64,000 bases of DNA, taken from contig NZ_AUIE01000013.1 of the NCBI RefSeq assembly GCF_000423545.1, positions 62,001 through 126,000 on the forward strand. The letters run 5' to 3'. A program made the translations under genes and the position numbers. The stretch is from Metapseudomonas resinovorans DSM 21078. Lineage in GTDB: Bacteria; Pseudomonadota; Gammaproteobacteria; Pseudomonadales; Pseudomonadaceae. The notes beneath the pieces are model-generated. The model did not search any database. It was not told the DNA's origin and worked only from the letters and a program-made list of their open reading frames with translations. Below are positions 1-11,680 of this stretch, one piece after another; the stretch's first letter is position 1; each line of letters starts with the position of its first letter.

Positions 1-1256
<1,256 letters not shown>

Positions 1257-1260
<4 letters not shown>

Positions 1261-2204
1261 CGCACCTTCTCCGCCACACGCATAACTGCGCTACGCGAGC
1301 GCGGGTTGGCCTTGAGCTCTTCGTCCGACGCGTACTGCGGCTTGCCCAGCAGCTTCAAGCGCGGCTCGAAGACAGCCTGGCGAACCGGCAGGTCACGGGG
1401 CAGCTTGTCGGCTTCGCCCTTGGCGTGTTTGCGCATGAACAGCTTGACGATGCGATCTTCCAGCGAGTGGAAGCTGATCACCACCAAACGACCGCCGACA
1501 GCAAGGGACTCGAGCGCAGCATCCAGCCCCTGCTCCAGGTCGCCGAGCTCATTGTTGACATGAATGCGAATGCCTTGAAACGCGCGGGTAGCAGGATTCT
1601 TGCCCTTCTCCCAAGCGGGATTGGCCGCGGTCAACACAGCAGCCAGATCGGCGGTGCGCTCGAATGGTTTCTCAGCACGACGCTGCACCACGGCACGGGC
1701 CATTCGCTTGGCGAAACGCTCTTCTCCGTAGTCCTTGAAGACGCGGGCGATTTCGTCCTCGCCAGCGCTGGCAATCCACTGCGCGGCACTCTGGCCGCGG
1801 CCAGGGTTCATGCGCATATCCAGCGGACCATCATTTAGGAAACTGAAGCCACGCTCCGGATCGTCCAGTTGCGGGGATGACACGCCAAGGTCGAGCAGAA
1901 CGCCGTCCACCTTGCCGCCCAAGGCGCGCGCCTGCACCTCATCACCCAGCTCGGCAAAGCTCCTTTGCACAATGACAAAGCGGCCGTCATCGGCCGCCAG
2001 AGCTTGCCCCGCTGCAATCGCTTGCGGGTCTTTGTCGAACCCCAACAAGCGCCCGCCGGGCCCGAGCCGCTCCAGAATGAGCCGACTATGCCCACCTCGC
2101 CCGAAGGTGCCATCCAGGTAGCAGCCGTCTGCGCGCAAGGCGAGTCCTTCCACTGCCTCTTCGAGCAGTACGGTGATATGACGGAAGCTGCTGGTTGCGC
2201 TCAC
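1257..2204 (-). CDS. rsmH: 16S rRNA (cytosine-1402-N4)-methyltransferase RsmH
   Basis: S-adenosylmethionine-dependent enzyme that methylates N4 of C1402 in the 16S rRNA P-site. The 315-residue length is normal. The SAM-binding motif is visible near residue 30 ('[11 protein letters not shown]'), and later conserved blocks include '[14 protein letters not shown]' and '[13 protein letters not shown]'. The start codon is GTG at 2204, overlapping the mraZ stop (GTGA), which suggests translational coupling. RsmI, which adds the 2'-O-methyl group to the same nucleotide, is encoded 1.2 kb away at 3379-4251. Confidence 0.96.
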
Positions 2205-2656
2205 AGGATTAGGTCACGTAGTTCATCCGGCAGACCGCCAGGTTGTTTGATTGCCATGAGATCCGCCTCGGAAATCGCGTTCCAGGCATCTTCATCCCAC
2301 AGTTGAAATTTGTTCAGTTGGCCGACCAGCATGGCCCGCTTGTCCAGACTGGCGTGCTCACGCAGGCGCGGCGGAACAAGGAAACGCCCGGCGCTATCCA
2401 GCTCCAGGTCCACGGCATTACCGATCAGCAGACGTTGCAGGCGGCGAGTTTCCTCGCGCAGGGAAGGCAGCTCTCGCAGCTTGGCTTCGATGAGCTCCCA
2501 TTCAGGCAGGGGATAGACAGTCAAACAGGGATCGACGGCGTCGATTGTCACGATGAGCTGCCCACCACAACGCGAAACGAGCTCATCACGATACCGACTT
2601 GGCATCGCGAGTCGCCCTTTGGCGTCGAGACTGATGGCGTTAGCTCCGCGAAACAA
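2201..2656 (-). CDS. mraZ: Transcriptional regulator MraZ
   Basis: AbrB-like DNA-binding protein, first gene of the division and cell-wall cluster; in E. coli it represses its own promoter. The 151 residues contain the two tandem SpoVT/AbrB-type halves expected of the family, beginning '[14 protein letters not shown]'. The start is TTG at 2656, preceded by a G-rich ribosome-binding site (GGGGGAG) about 8 bases upstream; no ATG fits the conserved N-terminus. Three TGGGN-like boxes with 10-bp periodicity lie 40-65 bases upstream, consistent with autoregulation. Confidence 0.95.
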   Translation of the reverse strand: MFRGANAISLDAKGRLAMPSRYRDELVSRCGGQLIVTIDAVDPCLTVYPLPEWELIEAKLRELPSLREETRRLQRLLIGNAVDLELDSAGRFLVPPRLREHASLDKRAMLVGQLNKFQLWDEDAWNAISEADLMAIKQPGGLPDELRDLIL

Positions 2657-2696
2657 GGCTGCGCTCCCCCATTGATTGGCTTTCCGTGCCAGTAAA

Positions 2697-2721
2697 TCCC
2701 ACTTCTACCCACTTCGCTCCA
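2697..2721 (-). promoter_or_regulatory. Candidate MraZ operator: three TGGGN-type boxes spaced 5 bp
   Basis: Read on the minus strand, the boxes are TGGAG (2721-2717), TGGGT (2711-2707) and TGGGA (2701-2697), each separated by 5 bases. This matches the E. coli MraZ operator, described as TGGGN repeats with 5-bp spacers. They lie just downstream of the -10 hexamer at 2731-2736, where a bound repressor would block initiation or early elongation. The box furthest from mraZ deviates from consensus (GAG instead of GGN). Confidence 0.75.
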
Positions 2722-2730
2722 CTTCCGCAC

Positions 2731-2760
2731 ACTATAGAAATGCGCAAGCCCCACCGTCAA
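2731..2760 (-). promoter_or_regulatory. Sigma70-type promoter of the mraZ operon
   Basis: On the minus strand, TTGACG (2760-2755) and TATAGT (2736-2731) are separated by 18 bases. These are close to the -35 and -10 consensus. Transcription would start near 2724, giving a leader of about 65 bases that carries the MraZ boxes and the G-rich ribosome-binding site. Confidence 0.7.
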
Positions 2761-2761
2761 G

Positions 2762-2983
2762 GCGCGCAAAAGCGGAAAATTCCTTACAGGACGGCAATTT
2801 AGCGAGGGTTCGGAAGGGATTGGGATGGTTGTACCGAGGCAAAGACGGAGCAAAATCCAGCACTTACAGGAAGCTGAACTTCGAACTTAAAGTAAATTGT
2901 TAAGAGTAAGATCTTTTCGGTATTTCTAAGGAGGGTAAGAGAACGCGAAAGAGCTAACGCGGAGCAGAAAGGAGAAAAAGCAG
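2762..2983. other. Non-coding stretch between the mraZ promoter and rnpB
   Basis: This makes the gene-free interval between mraZ and rnpB longer than 300 bases. The part beyond the mraZ promoter is more AT-rich than its surroundings. Short reading frames here have no ribosome-binding site or recognisable similarity. I see no convincing hairpin or repeat. A run of five T on the minus strand directly after the rnpB 3' end (2975-2980) may help terminate rnpB. Confidence 0.4.
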
Positions 2984-3338
2984 AGAGTCGATCTGTAAGC
3001 CGGGTTCTGTCGAGGACAGTCATTCATCTACGGCTGCCATCACTGACAGCCTTTAGCAACCTACCCGAATCCGACGCGGGCCACGCCATGGATTCCTATT
3101 TGGTCTTGCTCCGAGTGGGGTTTACCTAGCCACGAACTGTTGCCAGTCGTGCGGTGCGCTCTTACCGCACCTTTTCACCCTTACCGGCGCTTGCGCGCTT
3201 AGGCGGTTATTTTCTGCGGCACTTTCCGTAGGCTTGCGCCTCCCAGGCGTTACCTGGCACTCCGCCCTATGGAGCCCGGACTTTCCTCCCTCTCAAAATC
3301 GCAGAACGAAATGAGACAGCGACTGTCCGATCGACTCT
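2984..3338 (-). ncRNA. rnpB: RNase P RNA (catalytic subunit)
   Basis: RNA component of RNase P, which removes the 5' leader of precursor tRNAs. On the minus strand the 5' end reads AGAGTCGATCGGACAGTCGC and the 3' end carries ACAGATCGACTCT, so the two ends pair to form helix P1. Internal bacterial type A landmarks are present: GAGGAAAGTCCGGGCTCC near the 5' end (about 3272-3289) and the tRNA CCA-contacting GGGTTTACC-like loop region in the middle. The length of about 355 nt is normal. In pseudomonads this gene sits between mraZ and rsmI, as here. Exact ends are uncertain by a few bases. Confidence 0.93.
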
Positions 3339-3348
3339 CCACCGCCAA

Positions 3349-3376
3349 GATTAACGGCAGGCGCTCCCAAGAACAA
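3349..3376 (-). promoter_or_regulatory. Candidate promoter of rnpB
   Basis: On the minus strand, TTGTTC (3376-3371) and TTAATC (3354-3349) are separated by 16 bases and lie 10 bases before the predicted rnpB 5' end, in the short gap after rsmI. The hexamers are only moderate matches, so this is a positional inference. Confidence 0.4.
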
Positions 3377-3378
3377 GC

Positions 3379-4251
3379 TCAGGAATCGCCCTGCCGCTCC
3401 AAGGCCGCCTGGTAGAGCAGATTCTTGCGCACGCCCGTGATCTCCGCCGCCAGCGCGGCAGCCCGCTTCACCGGCATTTCTGCGAGCAACAGGTCCAGAA
3501 CTCGCAGCGCTTCTGCACTCAGAGCCCCCTCACCCTCCGGCGCCTGCCACCCCTTTACCAGCACGACACACTCGCCGCGCTGCTGGTTCAAGTCCGCCGC
3601 CACCCAGCCACACAACTCATCCAGCGGTGCGCCCTTCAGCGTTTCGAAGGTCTTGGTCAACTCCCGCGCCAGCACCGCCGGACGATCGCCACCGAATACG
3701 CCACGCATATCCTCTAAAGACTCCAGAAGTCGATGCGGCGCCTCATAGAAGATCAGCGTACGCGGCTCTTCCTTTAACTCGTCCAACCGCCCACGGCGAG
3801 CATTGGCTTTGGCCGGCAGGAATCCCTCGAAAATGAATCGATCCGACGGCAGGCCAGCGGTCGACAGCGCCGCGATCAGTGCGCAGGCCCCGGGCACAGG
3901 CACCACTGCAATTCCCGCAGCACGCGCTTGTCGCACCAGGTGAAAACCCGGATCGGAGATCAGCGGCGTACCTGCATCAGAAATCAGCGCCACGTCATCC
4001 CCTGCCTGCAATCGCGCGAGGAAGCGCCCACCCTGGTCCCGCTCGTTGTGCTCGTGACAGGCAGCCAGGGGTGTTTCGATGCCGAAGTGCTGCAGTAGAC
4101 GGGCCGAGTGACGGGTGTCCTCGGCGGCGATCAACGCAACCTCTCGCAACACTCGCAGGGCTCGGGCGGTGATGTCGTCGAGGTTACCGATAGGCGTTGC
4201 GACCACATACAGCGTGCCGGAAGCACTGCCACTGGCAGGGGAAAGAGTCAC
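3379..4251 (-). CDS. rsmI: 16S rRNA (cytidine-1402-2'-O)-methyltransferase RsmI
   Basis: SAM-dependent 2'-O-methyltransferase of C1402 in 16S rRNA, partner of RsmH. The protein (290 residues) shows family blocks '[17 protein letters not shown]', '[12 protein letters not shown]' and '[13 protein letters not shown]'. The open frame extends far upstream to 4737, across the divergent lpoA gene, but similarity begins only just before the first of these blocks. I therefore place the start at GTG 4251, which has AGGTGG a few bases upstream and gives the usual length. It is divergent from lpoA, with a candidate promoter in between. Confidence 0.93.
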   Translation of the reverse strand: MTLSPASGSASGTLYVVATPIGNLDDITARALRVLREVALIAAEDTRHSARLLQHFGIETPLAACHEHNERDQGGRFLARLQAGDDVALISDAGTPLISDPGFHLVRQARAAGIAVVPVPGACALIAALSTAGLPSDRFIFEGFLPAKANARRGRLDELKEEPRTLIFYEAPHRLLESLEDMRGVFGGDRPAVLARELTKTFETLKGAPLDELCGWVAADLNQQRGECVVLVKGWQAPEGEGALSAEALRVLDLLLAEMPVKRAAALAAEITGVRKNLLYQAALERQGDS

Positions 4252-4281
4252 AAGCCACCTCGGAAAAGACTTAAAGCGCGC

Positions 4282-4337
4282 ATTGTATCCCGATTCGCCG
4301 GCCCGACATCGCGCCTCAACCGGGGCTTGGGTACAAT
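4282..4337. promoter_or_regulatory. Divergent -10 elements for rsmI and lpoA
   Basis: A TACAAT hexamer lies on the minus strand at 4287-4282 (towards rsmI) and another on the plus strand at 4332-4337 (towards lpoA), each in a similar GGG(A)TACAAT context. They face away from each other across about 45 bases. Matching -35 hexamers are poor, so activator help or weak constitutive promoters are possible. Confidence 0.45.
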
Positions 4338-4371
4338 CGCGTCTTTCTTCAACGAGTATCGGGACCGATAA

Positions 4372-6183
4372 ATGATCGCTTGCCTGCGTCCGCTCTCCGC
4401 CCTCTGCCTCGCCGGCCTGCTGGCTGCCTGCGCCAGTTCGCCCTCGTCCAGCCTTGGCGAACTGCCCCGCACACCTCAGGCCAGCATCGAGCAACTGCTG
4501 CAGCAAGCCAGCGAAGCGAAACCGGAAGAAGCCGCACTGCTGCGCCTGTCCGCCGCCGACCTCGCCTACAAACAGCAAGATATCGGTCGTTCGGCTCGCA
4601 TCCTGGAGCAGATTCCGCTGGAGAGCCTGAAGCCCGCCCAGCAGATATTCGCCAGCACCCTGGCTGCCGAACTGGCCATGGCCCGCAACCAAACCAAGAG
4701 CGCCCTCAAGGCACTGAGCCATCCCAGCCTCGACCACCTTGCCGAGCTACCCGTTGACCAGCAGGTGCGCACTCAACTAGTTCGTGCCCGCGCCCTGGAA
4801 GCCGACGGCCAGACACTCGCCGCCGCCCGCGAACGCGTGTTCATTGCTCCGCTGCTCAGCGGCGAAGCCGCCAGCAACAACCATGAAGCAATCTGGGCAC
4901 TGGTTTCCAGCCTGCCGCTGAACCAATTGCAAGGCGGCGCCGACAAGGACCTTGCCGGCTGGCTGGAACTGGCGAGCCTGACCAAGACCTCGTCCACCCT
5001 GGAACAGCAGCAAGCCGCCATCGATAACTGGCGCGCAATGAATCCGGACCACCCGGCCGCCAAGCAGCTGCCGCAGGCCCTGACCAAACTCAAGGAAATT
5101 GCCGGCCAACCGCTGACCAAGATCGCCCTCCTGCTACCCCAGGAAGGCCAACTGGCCTCCGTGTCCCGCGCCTTGCGCGATGGCTTCCTGGCCGCCCACT
5201 ACCAGGCGAAGCAGTCCGGCCAGCAGCAACCGGCCATTGAGCTCTACGATAGCTCCAAGCTGACCTCTATCGACGACTTCTACCGCCAAGCCCAGGCCGA
5301 CGGCGTACAACTGGTAGTCGGCCCACTGGAGAAACCGCTGGTCAAGCAGCTCAGCACCCGAGAGCAACTCCCCATCACCACACTGGCACTGAACTACAGT
5401 GACTCGGGCCAGGAAGCTCCAGCCCAACTCTTCCAGTTTGGCCTTGCCGCCGAAGATGAAGCCCGGGAAGTGGCCCGTCGCGCCTGGGCTGACGGCATGC
5501 GCAGCGCCGTGGCCCTGGTGCCTCGCGGCGAGTGGGGGGATCGCGTATTGCGCGCCTTCCAGCAGAGCTGGCAAGCCGAAGGTGGTCGTCTTATCGCCGC
5601 CGAGCACGTCGACCAGCCGGTGGCGCTGGCCCAGCAGATTGCCGATCTGTTCCAACTCCGCCAGAGTGAAGCCCGCGCCAAGCGCCTGCAGGGGACCCTG
5701 GGCGTACCGGTAGCCGCCCAACCGGCGCGCCGCCAGGACGTCGACTTCATCTTCCTCGCCGCCACCCCACAGCAAGCCCAACAGATCAAACCAACCTTGG
5801 CCTTCCAGTACGCTGGCGATGTACCGGTCTACGCCACTTCCCACCTCTATTCGGCAAGCAACGATCAGGCCCAGTACCAGGACCTGAACGGCATCCGCTT
5901 CTGCGAAACCCCCTGGCTGCTGAACGGCGACGATCCACTACGCCAGCAGGTCGGCAACCAATGGCCACAAGCCGGCGGCAGCCTGGGACGCCTCTATGCC
6001 ATGGGCGCGGATGCCTATCGCCTGGCACCGCGCCTAACGCAGCTGAAAGTACTGCCGGAAACCCAAGTGGATGGACTTTCCGGCCGACTGAGCCTCAACC
6101 CCGCCCGCCGTATCGAACGCCAGCTCCCCTGGGCTGAGTTCCGAAATGGCCAGGTCCAGCGTCTGAAAGACAGCGACTCTTGA
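4372..6183 (+). CDS. lpoA: Outer-membrane lipoprotein LpoA (LppC family), activator of PBP1A
   Basis: Outer-membrane lipoprotein that reaches through the periplasm to stimulate the bifunctional peptidoglycan synthase PBP1A. The 603-residue protein starts with a lipoprotein signal peptide ending in the lipobox 'LLAAC' (lipidated Cys20). Residues of about 30-240 are helix-rich and TPR-like. From about residue 246 ('[12 protein letters not shown]') the protein resembles a periplasmic-binding-protein fold, the two-part architecture of the family. It heads a four-gene operon with yraN, gmhA/diaA and dolP, the same order as yraM-yraN-yraO-yraP in E. coli. Confidence 0.92.
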   Translation: MIACLRPLSALCLAGLLAACASSPSSSLGELPRTPQASIEQLLQQASEAKPEEAALLRLSAADLAYKQQDIGRSARILEQIPLESLKPAQQIFASTLAAELAMARNQTKSALKALSHPSLDHLAELPVDQQVRTQLVRARALEADGQTLAAARERVFIAPLLSGEAASNNHEAIWALVSSLPLNQLQGGADKDLAGWLELASLTKTSSTLEQQQAAIDNWRAMNPDHPAAKQLPQALTKLKEIAGQPLTKIALLLPQEGQLASVSRALRDGFLAAHYQAKQSGQQQPAIELYDSSKLTSIDDFYRQAQADGVQLVVGPLEKPLVKQLSTREQLPITTLALNYSDSGQEAPAQLFQFGLAAEDEAREVARRAWADGMRSAVALVPRGEWGDRVLRAFQQSWQAEGGRLIAAEHVDQPVALAQQIADLFQLRQSEARAKRLQGTLGVPVAAQPARRQDVDFIFLAATPQQAQQIKPTLAFQYAGDVPVYATSHLYSASNDQAQYQDLNGIRFCETPWLLNGDDPLRQQVGNQWPQAGGSLGRLYAMGADAYRLAPRLTQLKVLPETQVDGLSGRLSLNPARRIERQLPWAEFRNGQVQRLKDSDS

Positions 6184-6548
6184 GTGACAAACGCGCCCGC
6201 GGACAAGCGGCGGAAGCCCTTGCCCGCGCCCACCTCGAAGCAAACGGACTGCGTTTGTTGTCTCAGAACTGGCTGTGCCGTCGCGGCGAGCTCGATCTGG
6301 TCATGCTCGACGGCGATACAGTAGTATTCGCCGAAGTCCGCTACCGGCGTCATGCCGGCTGGGGTGGCGCCCTCGAGAGCGTCGATGCCCGCAAGCGCGA
6401 AAAACTGGCATACGCCGCCCAGCAGTTCCTCCAGCAGGAATCCCGCTGGGCCAAACACCCTTGTCGATTTGATGTGATTGCCGTCAATGCAATGGACGGT
6501 GATTCACCCCCGCGACTGACCTGGCTGAAGAATGCCTTCGACACCTGA
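6180..6548 (+). CDS. yraN: YraN family protein (UPF0102), nuclease-like fold
   Basis: Conserved 122-residue bacterial protein of uncertain function with a predicted PD-(D/E)XK endonuclease-like fold. The motif residues are visible as 'GELDLVMLD' followed by 'VFAEVRYR', giving the E/D...ExR pattern. The start is TTG at 6180, which overlaps the lpoA stop (TTGA), suggesting translational coupling. No ATG fits. Activity on nucleic acid is inferred from fold only. Confidence 0.88.
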   Translation: MSDKRARGQAAEALARAHLEANGLRLLSQNWLCRRGELDLVMLDGDTVVFAEVRYRRHAGWGGALESVDARKREKLAYAAQQFLQQESRWAKHPCRFDVIAVNAMDGDSPPRLTWLKNAFDT

Positions 6549-6564
6549 TCGGTCGCCCCACTGA

Positions 6565-7697
<1,133 letters not shown>

Positions 7698-7713
7698 CCC
7701 CTGCGGCAGGCAT

Positions 7714-7745
7714 AAAAAAGGCGATCCGAGGATCGCCTTTTTTCT
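7714..7745. terminator. Bidirectional intrinsic terminator between dolP and sspB
   Basis: An 8-bp stem (GGCGATCC / GGATCGCC) with a GA loop is flanked by A6 and T6, so it can work for both convergent genes. Confidence 0.9.
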
Positions 7746-8173
7746 TACTTGACCACTTTCAGACTGGGCCGGCCGCTTGGGCGGGAGGGATCACCTCCCG
7801 AACTTGGCGGCTCATTACCGGAGGGGCCGTCATCGTCCGGCTCCGGATCATCCCCGGGAAGCGGCGGCTCAAGATCGAAGACCATGCCCTGTCCATTTTC
7901 TCGGGCATAGATGGCCATTACCGCAGCCGAAGGGATGTAGAGGCTGTGGGCAACCCCACCGAAGCGACCCTCGAAGCTTACCGCGTCGTTGTCCATATGA
8001 AGATGGCGCACGGCACTGGGAGAAACATTGAGCACGATCTGGCCATCATTGGCGTAGCCCGGTGGCACCTGCACACCCGCATGCTCGGCATTGACCAGCA
8101 AGTGCGGCGTGCAGTTGTTATCAACGATCCACTCGTAGAGAGCACGGACCAGGTAGGGACGACTGGAATTCAT
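7745..8173 (-). CDS. sspB: ClpXP protease specificity-enhancing factor SspB
   Basis: Adaptor that tethers ssrA-tagged proteins to ClpXP. The 142 residues contain the substrate-binding domain (about 1-105), followed by a flexible Pro/Gly/Asp-rich linker and a C-terminal 'SLKVVK' resembling the ClpX-binding tail 'LRVVK' of E. coli SspB. It lies 10 bases downstream of sspA, as in many proteobacteria. Confidence 0.94.
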   Translation of the reverse strand: MNSSRPYLVRALYEWIVDNNCTPHLLVNAEHAGVQVPPGYANDGQIVLNVSPSAVRHLHMDNDAVSFEGRFGGVAHSLYIPSAAVMAIYARENGQGMVFDLEPPLPGDDPEPDDDGPSGNEPPSSGGDPSRPSGRPSLKVVK

Positions 8174-8183
8174 CTTGGTCTCC

Positions 8184-8801
8184 TCAGCGCATATCGCGCT
8201 CGGCGGCGGACAAGCTGGCCAGGAAGGAGTCTCGAGAGAAGGCCCGCTCCATGTAGTCCAGAAGCGGCTTGGCCGGCCGTGGCAGCTCGATGCCCAGCAC
8301 GGGAAGGCGCCACAGAATCGGCAGCAAGCAGCAATCCACCAGGCTGAAATCTTCGCTCAGAAAATAGGGTTTGTCGGCAAATAGCGGCGATACGCCGGTC
8401 AGGCTCTCGCGAAGCTCCTTGCGCGCCAGCGCCTTGTCGGCGTCCTTGCTGCGCGGATCAAGGATGCGATCCACCAGTGAGCACCAGTCGCGCTGTACGC
8501 GATGGATGAGCAAGCGAGTATTAGCTCGAGCTACCGGATAGACGGGCAACAGCGGTGGATGGGGATAGCGCTCTTCGAGGTACTCCATCACCACGGTGGA
8601 CTCATAGAGCGCCAGATCGCGATCTACCAGGGTTGGCACGCTGCCGTAGGGATTGACCTCGGCCAACTTGGGCGGGCAACGGCCCGGCTCGACATTGATG
8701 ATCTCGGCAGCGACCCCCTTCTCGGCGAGCACAATGCGCACACGATGGGAGTAGTGGTCGGCAGGGTCGGAATAACAGGCCAGCCTATTGGTGACGGCCA
8801 T
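8184..8801 (-). CDS. sspA: Stringent starvation protein A
   Basis: RNA polymerase-associated protein with a glutathione S-transferase fold but no GST activity in characterised members. In E. coli it is required for acid tolerance and phage P1 late transcription. The 205 residues show a thioredoxin-like N-terminal domain ('[20 protein letters not shown]') and a helical C-terminal domain. It is transcribed just ahead of sspB; a GC hairpin separates it from petC upstream. Confidence 0.94.
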   Translation of the reverse strand: MAVTNRLACYSDPADHYSHRVRIVLAEKGVAAEIINVEPGRCPPKLAEVNPYGSVPTLVDRDLALYESTVVMEYLEERYPHPPLLPVYPVARANTRLLIHRVQRDWCSLVDRILDPRSKDADKALARKELRESLTGVSPLFADKPYFLSEDFSLVDCCLLPILWRLPVLGIELPRPAKPLLDYMERAFSRDSFLASLSAAERDMR

Positions 8802-8841
8802 TGCGCCCTCCTCACTAGGGATTATTCAGGGGCAGAAAGAC

Positions 8842-8866
8842 GCGCGCGCCCAATAAGGGCGCGCGC
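8842..8866 (-). terminator. Hairpin terminator after petC
   Basis: A 10-bp perfect GC stem (GCGCGCGCCC / GGGCGCGCGC) with a 5-base loop lies between petC and sspA. On the minus strand it is followed by only a short T-containing run (GTCTTTCTG), so termination may be incomplete. Confidence 0.55.
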
Positions 8867-8889
8867 TTGTGAAACAGTCCAGCAGTGTA

Positions 8890-9672
8890 TCAGTGCACGT
8901 CCTTCCAGTACTCGCGCTTGAGCAGATAGGCGAATACGAAGAAGAATGCCAGGTACAGCAGGACGTAGGTCCCGACGCGCTGGCTTTCCAGCTTGACCGG
9001 ATTGGCCGAGTAAGCCAGGAAGGTCACCAGATTCTGGACCTTCTCGTCAAACTCGGCTTCGGTCAGCTTGCCGGTCTTCGGCACCACGGTCAGTTGATCA
9101 CAGGCTTCATGGGTGATTGGCGCGCCAGTCAGCGGATCGAACTGCTTCTTGCCGTCCTCTACCACCTGAACCTGCTTGCAACCAATGACCTGACGGCCCT
9201 GCAGGCTGACCAGGACGTTCGGCATACCGACGTTCGGGAAGACCTTGTTGTTCACGCCCCAAGGACGCGCAGGATCCTCATAGAAGGCACGCAGGTAGCT
9301 GTACAGCCAGTCAGTACCACGCACGCGGGCAACCAGGGTCAAGTCCGGGGGAGCCGCACCGAACCATACCTTGGCGTCGTTGGGCTGCATGCCGATCTTC
9401 ATGTGATCGCCGATCTTGGCGCCTGTGAAGACCAGGTTCTGCAGCATCAACTCTTCGGAAATACCGAGATCCTTACCTACACGCTCGTAGCGCTGGAACT
9501 TGGCACCGTGACAGCCCATGCAGTAGTTCGCGAAAGTACGCGCGCCGTCCTGCATCGCAGCCTTGTCGGTCAGGTCGATGTCGACCTTGTCCAGATGCAC
9601 ACCTTGACCGCCAGCAGCGAAGGAAAGAGCCGGCAGCGCAGCAAATACAAATGCAGCAAATAGCTTTTTCAT
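8890..9672 (-). CDS. petC: Cytochrome c1 of the bc1 complex
   Basis: Haem c subunit of ubiquinol-cytochrome c reductase (complex III), passing electrons from the Rieske protein to soluble cytochrome c. I start it at ATG 9672, where a signal peptide ('MKKLFAAFVFAALPALSFAA') begins; the open frame continues upstream but only out of step with petB. The haem-binding motif 'CMGCHG' is at residues 51-56, a probable Met ligand region is 'NVGMPNVLV', and a C-terminal transmembrane anchor ends the protein (260 residues). The start codon shares its A with the petB TAA stop, so the genes are coupled. Confidence 0.95.
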   Translation of the reverse strand: MKKLFAAFVFAALPALSFAAGGQGVHLDKVDIDLTDKAAMQDGARTFANYCMGCHGAKFQRYERVGKDLGISEELMLQNLVFTGAKIGDHMKIGMQPNDAKVWFGAAPPDLTLVARVRGTDWLYSYLRAFYEDPARPWGVNNKVFPNVGMPNVLVSLQGRQVIGCKQVQVVEDGKKQFDPLTGAPITHEACDQLTVVPKTGKLTEAEFDEKVQNLVTFLAYSANPVKLESQRVGTYVLLYLAFFFVFAYLLKREYWKDVH

Positions 9673-10883
9673 TAGCCCGTCACCCTTTCCGGAACCGGTT
9701 TGGTTTTTTCCATCCTGGTGTAGAACGGCATCAGGATGAAGTACGCGAAGTACAGGATGGTGCACACCTGCGACAACAACGTACGGCCCGGGGTCGGCGC
9801 GAGAACGCCCAGCACGCCAAGGATGATGAAGGAGACGCAGAACACCAGCAGCCAGATCTTGCTCAGCCAGCCCTTGTAGCGCATCGACTTGACGGGGCTA
9901 CGATCCAGCCACGGCAGCACGAACAGCACAGCGATGGCAGCACCCATGGCGATTACGCCGAGGAGCTTGTCTGGTACCGCACGAAGAATCGCGTAGAACG
10001 GGGTGAAGTACCATACCGGCGCGATGTGCTCAGGAGTCTTGAACGGGTTCGCCTGTTCGAAGTTCGGCTTCTCGAGGAAGTAGCCGCCCATTTCCGGGAA
10101 GAAGAACACCACGAAGCAGAACACGAAGAGGAATACCACGACACCGACGATGTCTTTCACGGTGTAGTAGGGGTGGAACGCGATGCCATCAAGCGGCACT
10201 CCGTTCTCGTCTTTCTTCTTCTTGATGTCCACGCCGTCCGGGTTGTTCGAACCCACTTCGTGCAGGGCCAGGATGTGCAGCACAACCAGGCCAAGCAGAA
10301 CGATCGGCAGGGCGATCACGTGCAAGGCGAAGAAGCGGTTCAGAGTGATACCGGAGATCAGGTAGTCACCACGGATCCACTGGGTAAGGTCATCACCCAC
10401 CACCGGGATTGCACCGAACAGGGAGATGATCACCTGGGCACCCCAGTAGGACATCTGGCCCCAGGGCAGCAGGTAACCCATGAAGGCCTCGGCCATCAGG
10501 GCGAGGTAGATCAACATGCCGAAGATCCACACCAGCTCACGCGGCTTCTGATAGGAGCCGTAGAGCAGGCCGCGGAACATGTGCAGGTAGACAACGACGA
10601 AGAATGCCGATGCACCGGTGGAGTGCAGGTAGCGGATGATCCAGCCGTACTCCACGTCGCGCATGATGTACTCGACCGACGCGAAGGCCTCTTCGGCGGA
10701 CGGAGTGAAGCTCATGGTCAGCCAGATACCGGTAAGGATCTGGTTAACCAATATCAGCAGTGCCAGCGAACCGAAGAAGTAGAAGAAGTTGAAGTTCTTC
10801 GGGGCGTAGTACTTGCTCAGATGGTCTTCCCACATCTTGGTCGCGGGGAAGCGCGCATCGACCCATTCCATGAATTTGCTCAT
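9672..10883 (-). CDS. petB: Cytochrome b of the bc1 complex
   Basis: Eight-helix membrane subunit carrying the two b haems and both quinone sites of complex III. At 403 residues it is normal length. The haem-ligand histidine pairs are visible in 'STGASAFFVVVYLHMFRGLL' and 'HVIALPIVLLGLVVLHILAL'. The Qo-site motif region appears as 'PVWYFTPFYAILR' (the PEWY position reads PVWY, common in proteobacteria). Stop and start codons overlap those of petC and petA. Confidence 0.96.
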   Translation of the reverse strand: MSKFMEWVDARFPATKMWEDHLSKYYAPKNFNFFYFFGSLALLILVNQILTGIWLTMSFTPSAEEAFASVEYIMRDVEYGWIIRYLHSTGASAFFVVVYLHMFRGLLYGSYQKPRELVWIFGMLIYLALMAEAFMGYLLPWGQMSYWGAQVIISLFGAIPVVGDDLTQWIRGDYLISGITLNRFFALHVIALPIVLLGLVVLHILALHEVGSNNPDGVDIKKKKDENGVPLDGIAFHPYYTVKDIVGVVVFLFVFCFVVFFFPEMGGYFLEKPNFEQANPFKTPEHIAPVWYFTPFYAILRAVPDKLLGVIAMGAAIAVLFVLPWLDRSPVKSMRYKGWLSKIWLLVFCVSFIILGVLGVLAPTPGRTLLSQVCTILYFAYFILMPFYTRMEKTKPVPERVTG

Positions 10884-11476
10884 CAGGCCTTCTCCTGGTC
10901 CACACCGACGACGATGACGTCATCCGACTCGTACGAGTACGGCGGCACCGGCAGGTTCAGAGGCGCGGGCTGCGCCTTGTAGACACGACCGGCGAGGTCG
11001 TAGCGGGAGCCGTGACAGGGGCAGAAATAGCCGCCGACCCATTCGGCGCCCAGGTCAGCCGGCGCGACTTCCGGACGGAAGGACGGCGAGCAGCCGAGGT
11101 GGGTACAGATACCTACCAGCACCAGGATTTCCGGCTTGATCGAGCGGCTGACCGGATCCACGTAGGTCGGCTGCACCGAAGCCTTGGACTCCGGGTCGGC
11201 CATGCTACCGCTGAGCTTGCCCAGATTGGCCAGGATCTCTTCGGTACGACGCACGATGAACACCGGCTGACCGCGCCATTCGGCGATGATCTGCTGGCCT
11301 ACCTCGACCTTGCTTATATTCACCTTGACCGGTGCACCCGCGGCCTTGGCCTTGGCACTGGGCAGCCATGACCCCACGAACGGGACCGCAGCCCCCACCG
11401 CTCCCGCCGCACCGACCACGGACGTGGCCGCTACGAGGAAGCGACGCCGGCCTGCATTCACGCCGTCATTGCTCAT
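10883..11476 (-). CDS. petA: Rieske iron-sulfur subunit of the bc1 complex
   Basis: Carries the 2Fe-2S cluster that takes the first electron from ubiquinol. The N-terminus 'NAGRRRFLVAATSVV' is a Tat-type signal-anchor (twin arginine plus hydrophobic stretch). The cluster ligands are in 'CTHLGCSPSF' and 'CPCHGSRYDL'. Length is 197 residues. It is first in the petABC operon, with GGGAG about 8 bases before ATG 11476. The 250-base region upstream, up to rpsI, must hold its promoter, but I see no clear hexamers. Confidence 0.96.
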   Translation of the reverse strand: MSNDGVNAGRRRFLVAATSVVGAAGAVGAAVPFVGSWLPSAKAKAAGAPVKVNISKVEVGQQIIAEWRGQPVFIVRRTEEILANLGKLSGSMADPESKASVQPTYVDPVSRSIKPEILVLVGICTHLGCSPSFRPEVAPADLGAEWVGGYFCPCHGSRYDLAGRVYKAQPAPLNLPVPPYSYESDDVIVVGVDQEKA

Positions 11477-11680
11477 TCAGTCGTCTCCCATCAGCTTCTG
11501 TGGCCTGTTGCTCAGGCCTCTACTAAGTAAAAAATCGAGCCGCGCAAAAAATTCGCCAAATGGTAAAGAAAACCCCCTTTGCTGACAAGGTAATAGCCGG
11601 ATACAAATAGGCCGAAAGCCTTGAATGGCGCGGGATTCGCACGTGCGACAAGCTGTCGCATGCCATAACTTTTAGCGCAT

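Noticed and set aside
4252-4737. N-terminal extension of rsmI over the start of lpoA
   Set aside because: Similarity to RsmI begins just after GTG 4251, which has its own ribosome-binding site; the extension is antisense to the lpoA signal peptide region.
9651-10982. Plus-strand open frame (443 codons) opposite petB
   Set aside because: Antisense shadow rich in His/Gln/Glu, the signature of reversed membrane-protein codons.
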